NCBI GenBank assembly: GCA_039810585.1
Contig: JBDHXF010000013.1
Coordinates: 1-64,000 of the forward strand
From: JBBATK01 sp039810585
GTDB taxonomy: Bacteria; Bacteroidota; Ignavibacteria; Kapaibacteriales; NICIL-2
DNA length: 64,000 nt
Direction of reading: 5' to 3'
Part shown: positions 1-8,679 of the stretch, piece after piece
Layout of the letters: the number at the start of each line of letters is the position of its first letter
How positions within the stretch are numbered: position 1 is the stretch's first letter
Position numbers and translations under genes: made by a program
Notes under the pieces: generated by a model
The model's input: the letters and a program-made list of their open reading frames with translations, nothing else
What the model was told of the DNA's origin: nothing
Database searches by the model: none

Positions 1-2
1 CC

Positions 3-314
3 ACAAAGAACGACCTCTATATCAACCCTAAGGGCTCGTCCAGCCACATCGTGGTAATGTCGCTCGGCATTGAAATTTCACCCGAAGAGAAACAAGAAGA
101 AGTGGAAAAGAAGCTCATGATTCCCATTCAAGATCGTGTGATTAGTCGTGTATCCGGCTACACCGTGGAAGATCTGGAAAATGTGAAAGTGCGTGACTCA
201 CTGCGAACAATTATTAAGAACGACATCAAACCTTTCTTCCGCGGATTGTCTGAAGACGGCAAGGAAGGTGTTAAACTTCGCAACGTGTATTTCCCCAAGT
301 TTATTATCCAGTAG
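3..314 (+). CDS. fliL: Flagellar basal body-associated protein FliL, C-terminal part (5' truncated)
   Basis: The frame is open from the left edge, so the gene starts outside the window. About 103 C-terminal residues are seen. The reading begins TKNDLYINPKGSSSHIVVMS and ends VYFPKFIIQ, which is the usual FliL pattern: an 'NP..S' strand, a 'V.MSLGIEI' strand, a long helix containing 'V.DSLRTII', and a closing 'VYF..F.IQ' strand. FliL is a single-pass inner membrane protein beside the stator and supports torque generation; its membrane segment would lie in the missing part. It is followed 77 bp later by fliM, the common flagellar order. An internal GTG at 51 is not the real start, because upstream residues already fit the family. 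Confidence 0.88.
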   Translation, partial: TKNDLYINPKGSSSHIVVMSLGIEISPEEKQEEVEKKLMIPIQDRVISRVSGYTVEDLENVKVRDSLRTIIKNDIKPFFRGLSEDGKEGVKLRNVYFPKFIIQ

Positions 315-391
315 GCGAAGCCTCTGTGTAATGAACCGGGCAAATGAGTAGATAAGAGACCGATAGCCTGAGGAATTCAAGGAAGAACAGC

Positions 392-1423
392 ATGGCAGAC
401 GTATTATCCCAGCAGGAAATCGACAGTTTGTTGACCGGACTCAGCGTTGAGGAACGGAAGCAAGAGGTTGTGCCCGACGTACAAATACGGAATGACTTCC
501 TTAGCTATGATTTTCGCAGGCCAAACCGAATCTCCAAAAACCAGGTTCGCACCATCCATAATGTGCACGAAGGTTTTGCCGAGAATTTTGGGTACTACCT
601 TGTTTCGAAGCTTCAAACGCAAGCAAGCATCACGGTCACCTCGGTCGACCAGTTATTCTACTCCGAATATATCCTCAGTGTTTCCAATCCAAGTTGTCTC
701 TACATCTTTGACATCGTTGGAACTGACGGCAGTGGCATTCTGGAAGTAAGCCCGCAACTCGCTCTGTCGCTCGTTGAACGTTTGCTCGGTGGTCAGGCGG
801 ATCAGCCGCGTAAGCCACGCACTATTACTCCGATTGAACAGGCAGTGATGCGGAATGTGGTTGAGCATGCAATTAATGACCTGTGTAGCTCGTGGAAGGC
901 TATCGCCGACTTATGCTTTCAGTACAATCGCATGGAGAGTGAGGCGGATTTTGTGCAATTAGCGCCAAGCTCCGAAATCGTGGTGGTAGTGTCGTTCGAT
1001 GTCACCATTGGTCTCAACTCCTACCTGATGAACCTGTGCTTCCCAACCTTTGCGTTGGAAGAAGTGATCGCTAAGCTCAATCGTCAGTCTGTCACCAATG
1101 GTATCAGCGTTGCCAATGCGGAGTGCGAGAAGGAAAATGCCAAGGTGATGAAACAGCACCTGGCAACCCAATACGTCAATATTTCGGCAGAGCTCGGCAA
1201 GTCCATCATCAGTGTGCGTGAGCTATTGGCGCTCAAGCTGGGCGATGTGATTAAACTGGACACCAAAGTCAATCAGGAAGTACAAGTGTCGATCGACAGT
1301 CGGCGTAAGCTGGCGGGTCGTCCCGGCACCGTGGATGGAAAGAAAGCTATTCGCATCACGCGTACCCTGGTGGAAGATGATTTGATAGAGCCTGATATGT
1401 GGCATCGAAATGTGAACAAGTAG
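392..1423 (+). CDS. fliM: Flagellar motor switch protein FliM
   Basis: This 343-residue protein has the normal FliM length. It opens with the 'LSQQEIDSLL' motif seen at the start of FliM and FliN. A middle domain follows (about 40-240) with 'RPNRISKNQVRTIHNVHEGFAENF', the phosphatase-like fold that contacts FliG, and then a C-terminal SpoA/FliN-like domain (about 260-335). FliM forms most of the cytoplasmic C-ring and receives CheY-P, which reverses rotation. The start is supported by AAGGA about 10 bp upstream. It lies between fliL and fliN, on the same strand, and is probably cotranscribed with both. Confidence 0.95.
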   Translation: MADVLSQQEIDSLLTGLSVEERKQEVVPDVQIRNDFLSYDFRRPNRISKNQVRTIHNVHEGFAENFGYYLVSKLQTQASITVTSVDQLFYSEYILSVSNPSCLYIFDIVGTDGSGILEVSPQLALSLVERLLGGQADQPRKPRTITPIEQAVMRNVVEHAINDLCSSWKAIADLCFQYNRMESEADFVQLAPSSEIVVVVSFDVTIGLNSYLMNLCFPTFALEEVIAKLNRQSVTNGISVANAECEKENAKVMKQHLATQYVNISAELGKSIISVRELLALKLGDVIKLDTKVNQEVQVSIDSRRKLAGRPGTVDGKKAIRITRTLVEDDLIEPDMWHRNVNK

Positions 1424-1491
1424 TGTCACCGTTCGAGCTGCGTTAAGTGAAAAAGAAAAACTAACAGACAATTGTATCGGAAGGATCCGTT

Positions 1492-1920
1492 ATGTCGCAA
1501 GAAGAAATCGATGCTATGTTAAACGCCACGCAAGGTGATGCTCCGGCAGCCGAAGCGTCGCCAGATCTGAGCATCCAACATCCGGAATTCGGAGAAATCG
1601 AGGTGCCCTCGCAAATCAAGGAGGCTGCTCCGAGTAACGGCGTGGTGTCGCCACTCGATCCGAAGCTGGAAATGCTCTACGATCTCAACCTCGTCGTCAG
1701 CATTGAACTTGGTCGCACCAACATGCTCATTCGCGATATCATGCGCCTGGGCCGCGGCTCCGTTGTGGAGTTCGATAAGCTGGTGAGTGAACCGGTGGAT
1801 GTGCTGGTCAACGGCAAGAAAATGGCGGAAGGGGAAGTAGTGGTTATCGATAAACATTTTGGTATTCGTATAACCTCCCTTGTTGACCCCACCGATCGCT
1901 TGCGTTCGCTCCGTAAGTAG
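1492..1920 (+). CDS. fliN: Flagellar motor switch protein FliN
   Basis: The protein has 142 residues: a variable N-terminal region opening 'MSQEEIDAML' and a C-terminal SpoA domain (about 60-135) with 'LNLVVSIELGRTNMLIRDIM' followed by 'LGRGSVVEFDKL' and 'VDVLVNGKKMAEGEVVVID'. These are the hallmark FliN strands. FliN completes the C-ring base and helps dock the export ATPase. An AAGGAT Shine-Dalgarno lies about 8 bp before the ATG. It is the last gene of the flagellar block in the window: a strong hairpin follows and the next gene is metabolic. Confidence 0.95.
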   Translation: MSQEEIDAMLNATQGDAPAAEASPDLSIQHPEFGEIEVPSQIKEAAPSNGVVSPLDPKLEMLYDLNLVVSIELGRTNMLIRDIMRLGRGSVVEFDKLVSEPVDVLVNGKKMAEGEVVVIDKHFGIRITSLVDPTDRLRSLRK

Positions 1921-1942
1921 TTCTTCGCTTATTCGCTTTGTT

Positions 1943-1975
1943 GAAGCCTTGTCGCTATCGTTGCGACAAGGCTTC
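1943..1975 (+). terminator. Hairpin after fliN, probable terminator
   Basis: A perfect 13-bp stem (GAAGCCTTGTCGC with GCGACAAGGCTTC) has a 7-nt loop and lies 22 bp after the fliN stop. The run after the stem (TGTCGTTCT) is only partly T-rich, so it may be a weak or factor-assisted terminator. It separates the flagellar block from asd. Confidence 0.6.
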
Positions 1976-2090
1976 TGTCGTTCTAAGACCTACGCTGCTG
2001 TACTCCGTCGCAGCCTGCTCCGGCCGCTCATCCTTGATCCCCATCGTCGTGACGCTCCTTTTTCAGTCCCCTCGTGTTCGTCCTGAACAC

Positions 2091-2098
2091 TACATTTG
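2091..2098 (+). promoter_or_regulatory. Candidate -7 promoter box (TACATTTG) for asd
   Basis: The octamer matches TAnnTTTG, the -7 element known for the primary sigma factor of Bacteroidetes, and ends 24 bp before the asd start. No convincing -33 TTTG is seen. The call gains some weight from similar boxes upstream of other genes in the window. Confidence 0.35.
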
Positions 2099-2122
2099 TA
2101 ATTATCCATCCCTCGTCAGACC

Positions 2123-3142
2123 ATGGCTCTACGACTTGCAGTTGTTGGTGCAACCGGATTGGTTGGCCGCACGATGATTCGTGTGTTGGAAGAACGACAT
2201 TTCGCCTTCGACGAACTCCGTCTCTTTGCGTCGGCACGAAGCGCCAGTCAGCACATCACCGCCTTTGGTCGGGATTTCGTGGTTGAAGAGTTGAACGACC
2301 ACTCCTTCGACCACGTAGATCTGGCGCTCTTCTCGGCCGGTGGAACCACAAGCTTACGCTACGCTCCTGTTGCCGCGGCAGCCGGTTGCGTCGTGGTCGA
2401 CAACTCGTCTGCCTGGCGTATGCACAGCGCTGTTCCTTTGGTTGTGCCGGAGGTCAACGCCGATGCATTGTCCGCACACCATGGCATTATTGCCAATCCC
2501 AATTGCTCTACCATACAGATGGTGGTTGCGTTGAAGGCGATACACGATGCCTTTGGTCTTCGGAGAGTTGTGGTGTCGACCTATCAATCGCCCAGCGGGG
2601 CAGGACAAAAAGGTGTAGATCAGCTCACAGCAGAAGTGCACGACAGAGTTCCAACGCAACGCATTTCGGTTCATCCTGTGGCGTACAATACCGTGTTTCA
2701 CAGTATCAACAGTCAGTTCGCGGCGAGTGAAGAAGAGATAAAAATGAAGCAGGAGACCCGTCGCATTCTCTCACTTCCACAGCTCCCGATCGCTGTTACT
2801 TGTGTACGCGTGCCGGTTCTGGGCGGACACGGAGAGTCGCTCACCATCGAGTGCGAACGAAACCTGAGTGCACAGGCTGTGTACGACATTCTTGCCCGCA
2901 CCCCCGGGATCGTCATGCTAGACGATCCTGCCCACGGCATCTATCCCACCACGCAAGTGGCAAAAGATCATGACGAAGTGTTTGTGGGTCGTATTCGTGA
3001 AGACGACTCCATCTCCAACGGTATTCAACTCTGGGTAGTGGCCGACAACCTGCGCAAAGGTGCGGCAACCAATGCGGTGCAGATTGCCGAGCGTTTGGTA
3101 GCCGATGGTTATCTGTCTTTTGAAACATTTGCTTTCTCTTGA
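2123..3142 (+). CDS. asd: Aspartate-semialdehyde dehydrogenase
   Basis: The 339-residue protein catalyses NADPH-dependent reduction of aspartyl phosphate to aspartate semialdehyde, the branch point to lysine/diaminopimelate, threonine and methionine. The N-terminal nucleotide-binding motif is GATGLVG (about 9-15). The catalytic cysteine is Cys128 in 'NPNCST'. 'SPSGAGQKG' and 'GHGESLTIE' are further family signatures in the catalytic and dimerisation domain. Length is normal for the bacterial enzyme. It is followed after 48 bp by the GDP-mannose gene on the same strand, with no obvious pathway link. Confidence 0.95.
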   Translation: MALRLAVVGATGLVGRTMIRVLEERHFAFDELRLFASARSASQHITAFGRDFVVEELNDHSFDHVDLALFSAGGTTSLRYAPVAAAAGCVVVDNSSAWRMHSAVPLVVPEVNADALSAHHGIIANPNCSTIQMVVALKAIHDAFGLRRVVVSTYQSPSGAGQKGVDQLTAEVHDRVPTQRISVHPVAYNTVFHSINSQFAASEEEIKMKQETRRILSLPQLPIAVTCVRVPVLGGHGESLTIECERNLSAQAVYDILARTPGIVMLDDPAHGIYPTTQVAKDHDEVFVGRIREDDSISNGIQLWVVADNLRKGAATNAVQIAERLVADGYLSFETFAFS

Positions 3143-3190
3143 GTCCGACAACGAATACGCACGATTCCATCACCGAACAACTGAGACTCC

Positions 3191-4318
3191 ATGTCATCAC
3201 CTTTTAAACGTTGTGCCGTTATCATGGCCGGAGGAAGCGGCGAACGCTTCTACCCTTTAAGCCGACGTGTCCGACCAAAACAAATGCTCCCCCTTGTGCA
3301 TCCAGATCGTACGATGATTGAAGAATCGATCGATCGTGTGCGGGGGCTTATTGCAAATGAGGACATTTACATCATCACGAGCGCGGTACTGCAAGAACCC
3401 TTGCGAACACTTCTTCCGCAACTTCCACCAGAGAACATCATTGCGGAACCCTACAAGCGGAACACGGCTCCCTGTCTTGCTTTGGCGGCGGCTGTGCTAG
3501 TGTCTAAGTACGCTCCCGCCTTTGACGCGCAGCATATCTCTGTTGCCGTTCTCACTGCCGACCAATTCATCGACAATAGCGAGGTGTTCAGGTCACAGGT
3601 GGATCAAGCCTTGCGTTATGCTGAGCAGCATCCGGTGTTGCTGACCCTGGGCATTCGTCCGGAGCGAGCAGAGACCGGTTATGGGTACATCGAGCTGGGC
3701 GAAGCCCGCGAGAATCACATCTCCTCTGTACGAAGCTTTCGCGAAAAGCCTGATGTGCGAACCGCGCAGCACTTCGTGGAGTCCGGGAATTTCTTGTGGA
3801 ATAGCGGTATGTTTTTCTATCGTTGCGATACGTTCATCGATGGTATGAAAAAGCACGAGGCTGTGGTCGGATCGTCTATTGAGCACATGGCGCACAGCAT
3901 TGGCGGGTATTCAAAGGAGAGCGTGCGTGGATCATATGTTGAGATTGACGAGTTGTTTCAATCACTGCCCGACATCTCGATCGATTACGCACTGATGGAG
4001 CGTGCGGACAATGTGTGCGTGCTCCCGTCGCTCTTCGGATGGGATGACGTGGGCTCTTGGGATTCGCTGGACAGAACCAATGCACACGACGAACGGCAGA
4101 ACGTTGTGCTTGGTCCCTGCACTCTGGTCGATAGCACGAATTCCATTGTCGCCAACTACTCCCAGAATGGACGCACGATGCTCAGCGTCATCGGTATGGA
4201 TGAGGTTGTCGTGGTAGTCACCGACGATTCCATCGTGGTCTGCCCGAAGAGTCGTGTGCAGGAAGTGAAAAAAGCCGTGGCACTGATGAAAGAACGAGGA
4301 CAAGATCAATGGCTGTAG
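3191..4318 (+). CDS. manC: Mannose-1-phosphate guanylyltransferase
   Basis: This 375-residue nucleotidyltransferase makes GDP-mannose from mannose-1-phosphate and GTP, for glycan synthesis. The N-terminus carries the signature 'MAGGSGERFYPLSR' followed by 'RPKQMLPL', with Lys as the phosphate-binding residue. 'EPYKRNTAPCLALAA', 'GYGYIELG' and 'FREKPD' follow in the usual order, and 'GWDDVGSWDSL' lies near the C-terminus. The protein stops after the guanylyltransferase and short beta-helix part; the phosphomannose isomerase half of long bifunctional ManC proteins is absent. The usual 'PADH' is replaced by 'TADQ' in 'LTADQFIDN'. Its end overlaps the start of hutI by 10 bp. Confidence 0.9.
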   Translation: MSSPFKRCAVIMAGGSGERFYPLSRRVRPKQMLPLVHPDRTMIEESIDRVRGLIANEDIYIITSAVLQEPLRTLLPQLPPENIIAEPYKRNTAPCLALAAAVLVSKYAPAFDAQHISVAVLTADQFIDNSEVFRSQVDQALRYAEQHPVLLTLGIRPERAETGYGYIELGEARENHISSVRSFREKPDVRTAQHFVESGNFLWNSGMFFYRCDTFIDGMKKHEAVVGSSIEHMAHSIGGYSKESVRGSYVEIDELFQSLPDISIDYALMERADNVCVLPSLFGWDDVGSWDSLDRTNAHDERQNVVLGPCTLVDSTNSIVANYSQNGRTMLSVIGMDEVVVVVTDDSIVVCPKSRVQEVKKAVALMKERGQDQWL

Positions 4319-5580
4319 TAAGACGCAAGACATTGCTGCGAAACATCTCCGAGCTGGTCTGTATCTCGCACAGCGCGGAGCTGCAGAAGCGAGGCGCGGC
4401 TATGAATGATATCGCCTTGATGGAGAATGCCGCTCTGCTCATGGACGAACACATTCTCTGGATTGGACCCGAAAGCGATGCATCCGCTCAGATTGATGAG
4501 CACACCGATGTAGTGGATTGTGCGCAACGTTGTGTGATGCCCGGCTTTGTGGATTCCCATACGCACATGGTGTTTGCCGGATCTCGTTCTCACGAGTTTG
4601 CCAGACGTCTGCAAGGGGCGAGCTATCAGCAGATTGCAGCGGAAGGAGGGGGAATTCTCAGTACGGTCCGCGCTGTGCGCGCCGCGTCGGAAGACGATCT
4701 GGTTGCTAATGGCAGACGTGTGTTGCTGAGTGCCCTGAGCTACGGTACGACAACCGTTGAAGTGAAGAGCGGCTACGCACTCACTCTCGACGATGAACTT
4801 AAAATGCTCCGAGCAATCCGTCGCCTTCGCGAGGAGCTGCCCATTCACATCTATGCAACATTCCTTGGTGCACACGACTTTCCGCCTGAGTATGCACACG
4901 ATCGCGAGGCATACGTCGATCTGCTCTGCACGCAGATGATTCCCGCCGTTGCGGCCGAAGGGCTGGCGGAGTATTGCGACGCCTTTTGTGACGTTGGATA
5001 CTACACCGTGGAACAAACCGAACGCATCTTTGGCACTGCACAAGAGCACGGACTCAAACTGCGATTGCATGCCGACGAACTCGGCTGTGTGCACGCCGCC
5101 GAGCTGGCCGTTCGCATGAACGCTCGTTCGGCAGATCACTTGTTATTTGTGAGTGAGGAGGGAAAGAAGGCCTTAGGCGAAGGGGAGACGGTAGCGACCT
5201 TGCTTCCCGGTACTGCGTATACTCTGCGCTTGCCCTATGCTCCGGCACAAGAGTTGATGCAAGCCGGAGCGTGCGTGGCCTTAGCGAGCGACTGCAATCC
5301 GGGCTCGTCGTATAGTGAGAATATGCAGCAGGTGTTATCATTGGCGTGCATGAACATGCATATGAGCATGGAACAGAGTCTGAATGCCGCAACACTCAAC
5401 GGCGCTGCAGCTCTTGACGTGAGTGCCACGCGAGGAAGCTTGGAAGTTGGAAAGGAGGCAGACCTGCTCCTATTGGATTGTTCGCACTACAGCGAGTTGA
5501 TTTACCACTACGGCGTCAATCACGTGCAAAGCGTGTGGATCGGTGGCCGCAGAGTCCATCGTAAAAGCACTGAAGGTTGA
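4309..5580 (+). CDS. hutI: Imidazolonepropionase
   Basis: The 423-residue amidohydrolase opens the imidazolone ring to N-formimino-glutamate in histidine degradation. Visible signatures are the metal-binding 'DSHTHMVFAGSR', 'EFARRLQGASYQQIAAEGGG' for substrate binding, 'TFLGAHDFPPEY', 'HADELGCVHAAELA', and 'ASDCNPGSSYSENM' near the C-terminus. The start overlaps the manC end and has GAGGA about 8 bp upstream, so translation is probably coupled. No other hut gene lies in the window. It converges with the metallophosphoesterase gene, with 33 bp between the stops. Confidence 0.94.
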   Translation: MAVVRRKTLLRNISELVCISHSAELQKRGAAMNDIALMENAALLMDEHILWIGPESDASAQIDEHTDVVDCAQRCVMPGFVDSHTHMVFAGSRSHEFARRLQGASYQQIAAEGGGILSTVRAVRAASEDDLVANGRRVLLSALSYGTTTVEVKSGYALTLDDELKMLRAIRRLREELPIHIYATFLGAHDFPPEYAHDREAYVDLLCTQMIPAVAAEGLAEYCDAFCDVGYYTVEQTERIFGTAQEHGLKLRLHADELGCVHAAELAVRMNARSADHLLFVSEEGKKALGEGETVATLLPGTAYTLRLPYAPAQELMQAGACVALASDCNPGSSYSENMQQVLSLACMNMHMSMEQSLNAATLNGAAALDVSATRGSLEVGKEADLLLLDCSHYSELIYHYGVNHVQSVWIGGRRVHRKSTEG

Positions 5581-5613
5581 ACGAGTCAGGCACTGCTTCC
5601 TGCCGAATGTCCA

Positions 5614-6846
5614 CTATCCGAGTAAGGGCTTGCGCTGACGCAGGGTGAGCATGGTGATTTCCGGCGGCACGCCGATGCGAATAGGAGGACCGATGGTTCC
5701 CAGACCACGGTTGACGTAGAGTCGTTGATTTTGATCGTGATACAATCCAGCCCATTGCTTATAGGCCAACTGCGCAACGCTGAGATCTTGTCCCATAATA
5801 TGCACCGCCACTTGACCTCCGTGCGTATGACCACTCAGCATGAGGTCGATGTAGGTTTTACGACGCACTTCACGATCCCAGAACGTAGGGTCGTGTGCCA
5901 TGAGGATGACCGGATGTCGGTCTGTAACGCCAACCATGGCTGTTGGTAAATCGCCATAGTTTTGTCCCAAACCTGTATTGTCAATCGCCACCAACTGCAA
6001 CTTATCGTTGTTGATCTGCAGACTGTGGTTCTCATTCACTAGTAAGTTGATACCACAGTTCTTGATCACCGATTTCAGCAGGGCATGATCCTCGGGTTTC
6101 ATGTAGTGGTCGTGGTTTCCCAGTGAGGCGAACACACCCATTTCCGCATTGAGCTTTTCCAAATCCGAACGGATCAAGCGTAGTTCATCCGGTTGAAAAT
6201 TCACGAAGTCACCGGTGATGAGCAATACATCCGGTTTTTCAATTTCAAGCAGGCGTCTTGTTTCCTGAAAAGGTCGGGAGTCGCGCCATGATCCTGCATG
6301 GATATCGGAGATCTGCGCAATACGAATACCTTCGAAAGCAGCGCCCAGGTGGGCAAAGTCGACGTCCTGACGGAAGATGGTAATGTTATCAACATCCATC
6401 AGACCTTTGGTCACCATGAAAAATGGAACTGAGGCTAAGGTCCACGCTGAAGTTTGAATCACAGCGCGGCGACCTTCCAACGCCACTTCCGCTTTCTTGA
6501 AACTCTTGCCTCGTCCAAAACGGTTCCACACACCGGCGAAGAATCGAACGATGTCTTTGCCGAGCAGGAACAGGAAGATGGGCAGTTTAGGAAGATACCA
6601 GAAGGTCGTGACCAGGAACACCGCATACAACCAGCCGTCGAGTTGCCACTGATTGCTCCGCATGAAGTTGACCGTGGGCGAGAGGATTGCCATGACAAGC
6701 ACGAGTATCCATGCCGCGCGACGCCACCACACATTCCATTGCATGCGGCGAACGTAGCGATTCCAAGAGGCGACAACGTAGACGTCGATGAGAATGAGGA
6801 GTGCTGACGAGGTCAGTATAAACCAAAACAAACGCTTAGGATCCAT
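5614..6846 (-). CDS. Membrane-anchored metallophosphoesterase (YkuE/calcineurin-like)
   Basis: The 410-residue protein has three or four hydrophobic segments in the first ~165 residues (for example 'FWFILTSSALLILIDVYVV' and 'LYAVFLVTTFWYLPKLPIFL'), then a calcineurin-like domain. The five metal-site motifs are in order: 'ISDIHAGS', 'TGDFVN', 'GNHDHY', 'MAHDP' and 'SGHTHGGQ'. This is the YkuE-type arrangement; some relatives act on UDP-diacylglucosamine or other phosphoesters, but the substrate cannot be read here. It lies 9 bp downstream of the thioesterase fusion gene on the same strand, so the two are probably one transcript. Confidence 0.85.
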   Translation of the reverse strand: MDPKRLFWFILTSSALLILIDVYVVASWNRYVRRMQWNVWWRRAAWILVLVMAILSPTVNFMRSNQWQLDGWLYAVFLVTTFWYLPKLPIFLFLLGKDIVRFFAGVWNRFGRGKSFKKAEVALEGRRAVIQTSAWTLASVPFFMVTKGLMDVDNITIFRQDVDFAHLGAAFEGIRIAQISDIHAGSWRDSRPFQETRRLLEIEKPDVLLITGDFVNFQPDELRLIRSDLEKLNAEMGVFASLGNHDHYMKPEDHALLKSVIKNCGINLLVNENHSLQINNDKLQLVAIDNTGLGQNYGDLPTAMVGVTDRHPVILMAHDPTFWDREVRRKTYIDLMLSGHTHGGQVAVHIMGQDLSVAQLAYKQWAGLYHDQNQRLYVNRGLGTIGPPIRIGVPPEITMLTLRQRKPLLG

Positions 6847-6855
6847 GCTTCTTCC

Positions 6856-7788
6856 TTATTGCCTAGCATTGACGTTTATGTCCACACTTGCATTGTCTCG
6901 ATTGATGCGAATAAACAAGGCTTGCGCTTCTGCAAGCACGCGCGCCGGATCGGCGGCCAAGTGAATGGAGGCGCACAAATGGTTCTTTCGTCCTTCCGTC
7001 TGTTGCACCGATGCTCGGAGTTCCAGCTCTTGACCGATGGGTACCGGTGCACGGTAGCGTACGTTTAACTGTGCGGTAGGAGCTTTGATGCCCTTTGCAC
7101 CAAGAATTTTTCCCATGCTTTCGTCCAGCAACAACGCCACAAAACCGCCGTGCATGATATTGAGCGATCCCATAAGCCGATTATCGGGCGTAAACCATGA
7201 ACGCACGGAATCGTCCTGTGAATTGTACAAGAAGCTGAGCTTGAGTCCTGTCTCGCTATCACGTCCGCACCCAACGCAGGCATTGCCGTCTCTCGGCCGC
7301 AGCAGTCGAAGCTGATCATCATGCTCGCGTGCTTCGATTACCTCGTGCAGGTTGTTTGCTTTGTCGTAGTAACGGTACCATGGACCCCACGGCTTGATGT
7401 CCGTTGAAAGTTGCATGGTCAGTGACGCGCTCATTCTGCCAAGTTCCGCCAGCGGAGCGGCATGATAGAGCACGCCGTTTGATCCGAAACGCAGGCTGCG
7501 TGGATCGAAGTCGACGTAGAGGTCCGGCGCGTAGGATAAGCGACCTTCGTGCAGGGTGTGGAAGACGATGGGACTGTCCTCAACCTTTACATAATTCCGC
7601 TCTCGACCGCAGACCGAGAGGTAGGGATAGTCGGTGTGACGTTCATCGCTGTTAACTCTCAGATCACGAAAGAAGCGGTGGAGCACGCGTTCATCGACAA
7701 TCTCCGAGCCGTCGTGCCGGAGTGTTCCTCGTTGATCAAGCGTGTAAAAGTATTCGCGGGTACTGCCCTGAGCGGGGGTATTTTGCAT
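6856..7788 (-). CDS. UPF0598-like domain fused to a PaaI-type hotdog thioesterase
   Basis: The 310-residue protein has two parts. Residues about 10-150 resemble the UPF0598 family (human C8orf82): 'REYFYTLDQRGTL', a spacing region, 'YPYLSVCGRERNYVKVEDSPIVFHTL' and 'LSYAP'. Residues about 165-300 are a hotdog thioesterase: 'NACVGCG....GLKLSF' (Cys171, Cys174), then 'IMHGGFVALLLDESMG' with the expected His-Gly-Gly and acidic residue, and 'LNVRYRAPVPIGQEL'. Acyl-CoA hydrolysis is likely for the second half; the first half has no known activity to my knowledge. It is divergent from ruvC with only 34 bp between starts, and a TAATTTTG box lies 4 bp before its ATG, so the mRNA may be nearly leaderless. 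Confidence 0.75.
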   Translation of the reverse strand: MQNTPAQGSTREYFYTLDQRGTLRHDGSEIVDERVLHRFFRDLRVNSDERHTDYPYLSVCGRERNYVKVEDSPIVFHTLHEGRLSYAPDLYVDFDPRSLRFGSNGVLYHAAPLAELGRMSASLTMQLSTDIKPWGPWYRYYDKANNLHEVIEAREHDDQLRLLRPRDGNACVGCGRDSETGLKLSFLYNSQDDSVRSWFTPDNRLMGSLNIMHGGFVALLLDESMGKILGAKGIKAPTAQLNVRYRAPVPIGQELELRASVQQTEGRKNHLCASIHLAADPARVLAEAQALFIRINRDNASVDINVNARQ

Positions 7789-7800
7789 CGGACAAAATTA
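7779..7800. promoter_or_regulatory. Candidate overlapping divergent -7 boxes for ruvC and the thioesterase gene
   Basis: On the + strand TATTTTGC (7779-7786) precedes ruvC by about 37 bp. On the - strand TAATTTTG (7800 down to 7793) matches TAnnTTTG and ends 4 bp before the thioesterase ATG. The two start codons are only 34 bp apart, so both promoters must lie in or beside coding sequence. Confidence 0.35.
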
Positions 7801-7822
7801 CCATCAGGGATGGAACACGACG

Positions 7823-8392
7823 ATGAGAATTCTGGGTATTGATCCCGGCTCCGTAGTCTGCGGATATGGGGTGATTGAAGTTGATTCTGCTCGACGACTG
7901 CAGCTTGTGGAATATGGAGTGGTGGAAGCAAAACGACAATTCCCCGAACTCCCACGTCGTCTCGAGGTCATCTTCCAACGCATCACGCAGGTGATCGAAC
8001 GCACACTGCCTGACGAAGCGGCTTTTGAGGAAGCCTTCTATGGCAAGAATGTGCAGTCACTCCTCAAGCTCAGTCACGCCCGCGGAGTGGCCATGGTGGC
8101 CGCTACACTGCGACAAGTCCCCATTACCGAATATGCTGCCTTGCAAGTAAAACAGTGCGTCACCGGCAAAGGACGTGCCTCCAAGGAGCAAGTGCAGTTC
8201 ATGGTACACAAGATGCTAGGCATTTCCGAAAGCAATCCCTTCTACGATGCAACCGACGCCCTCGCCATTGCCATCACACACGCACTCCGCGGCGGTGCGG
8301 GTGCTGCGCGATCGACTGAACGACGTGCGGCAAAGAGTGGCGGATGGGCTGATTTTGTACGGGATAATCCGGATCGCGTTGTGAAACGATAG
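7823..8392 (+). CDS. ruvC: Holliday junction resolvase RuvC
   Basis: The 189-residue endonuclease cuts Holliday junctions symmetrically, with RuvAB, in homologous recombination. The protein begins 'MRILGIDPGSVVCGYGVIE', with Asp7 as the first catalytic residue. It continues with 'FEEAFYGKNVQSLLKLSHARG' (second acidic residue) and 'YDATDALAIAITHAL' (the closing acidic pair). Length is slightly above the usual 160-180 because of a basic tail. ruvA and ruvB are not adjacent. Confidence 0.94.
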   Translation: MRILGIDPGSVVCGYGVIEVDSARRLQLVEYGVVEAKRQFPELPRRLEVIFQRITQVIERTLPDEAAFEEAFYGKNVQSLLKLSHARGVAMVAATLRQVPITEYAALQVKQCVTGKGRASKEQVQFMVHKMLGISESNPFYDATDALAIAITHALRGGAGAARSTERRAAKSGGWADFVRDNPDRVVKR

Positions 8393-8621
8393 GCTGATGC
8401 ATCTGCGTCGTTGTAAGTCACAGCAACGCCGAGCACCACGCGGCCTCGGATGACTATTCGCAGCACGGAAAGTGAAGCAAAACCCTTGCATTTTGTCGGT
8501 GCGAGAGTGCCGAACCGAGTGCCCTGCAGCGCTTGCGCTGCGTGTATAAAAAAGGCCCCTGAGCGTCAATGGTGAAGAATGAACGAGAGGCGAGAGGCGA
8601 GTGGTCAGTAAATACCGGACG

Positions 8622-8648
8622 AAAAAAAAGCTCGATTGCTCGAGCTTT
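8622..8648 (-). terminator. Intrinsic terminator of nuoJ-nuoK
   Basis: Read on the - strand, a 9-bp perfect stem (AAAGCTCGA with TCGAGCTTT, 4-nt loop) is followed by eight T residues. It lies 32 bp after the nuoK stop. This is a textbook rho-independent terminator and marks the end of the complex I fragment. Confidence 0.85.
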
Positions 8649-8679
8649 GAAGAATTCTAAAGAGGGGACATTCAACTAC

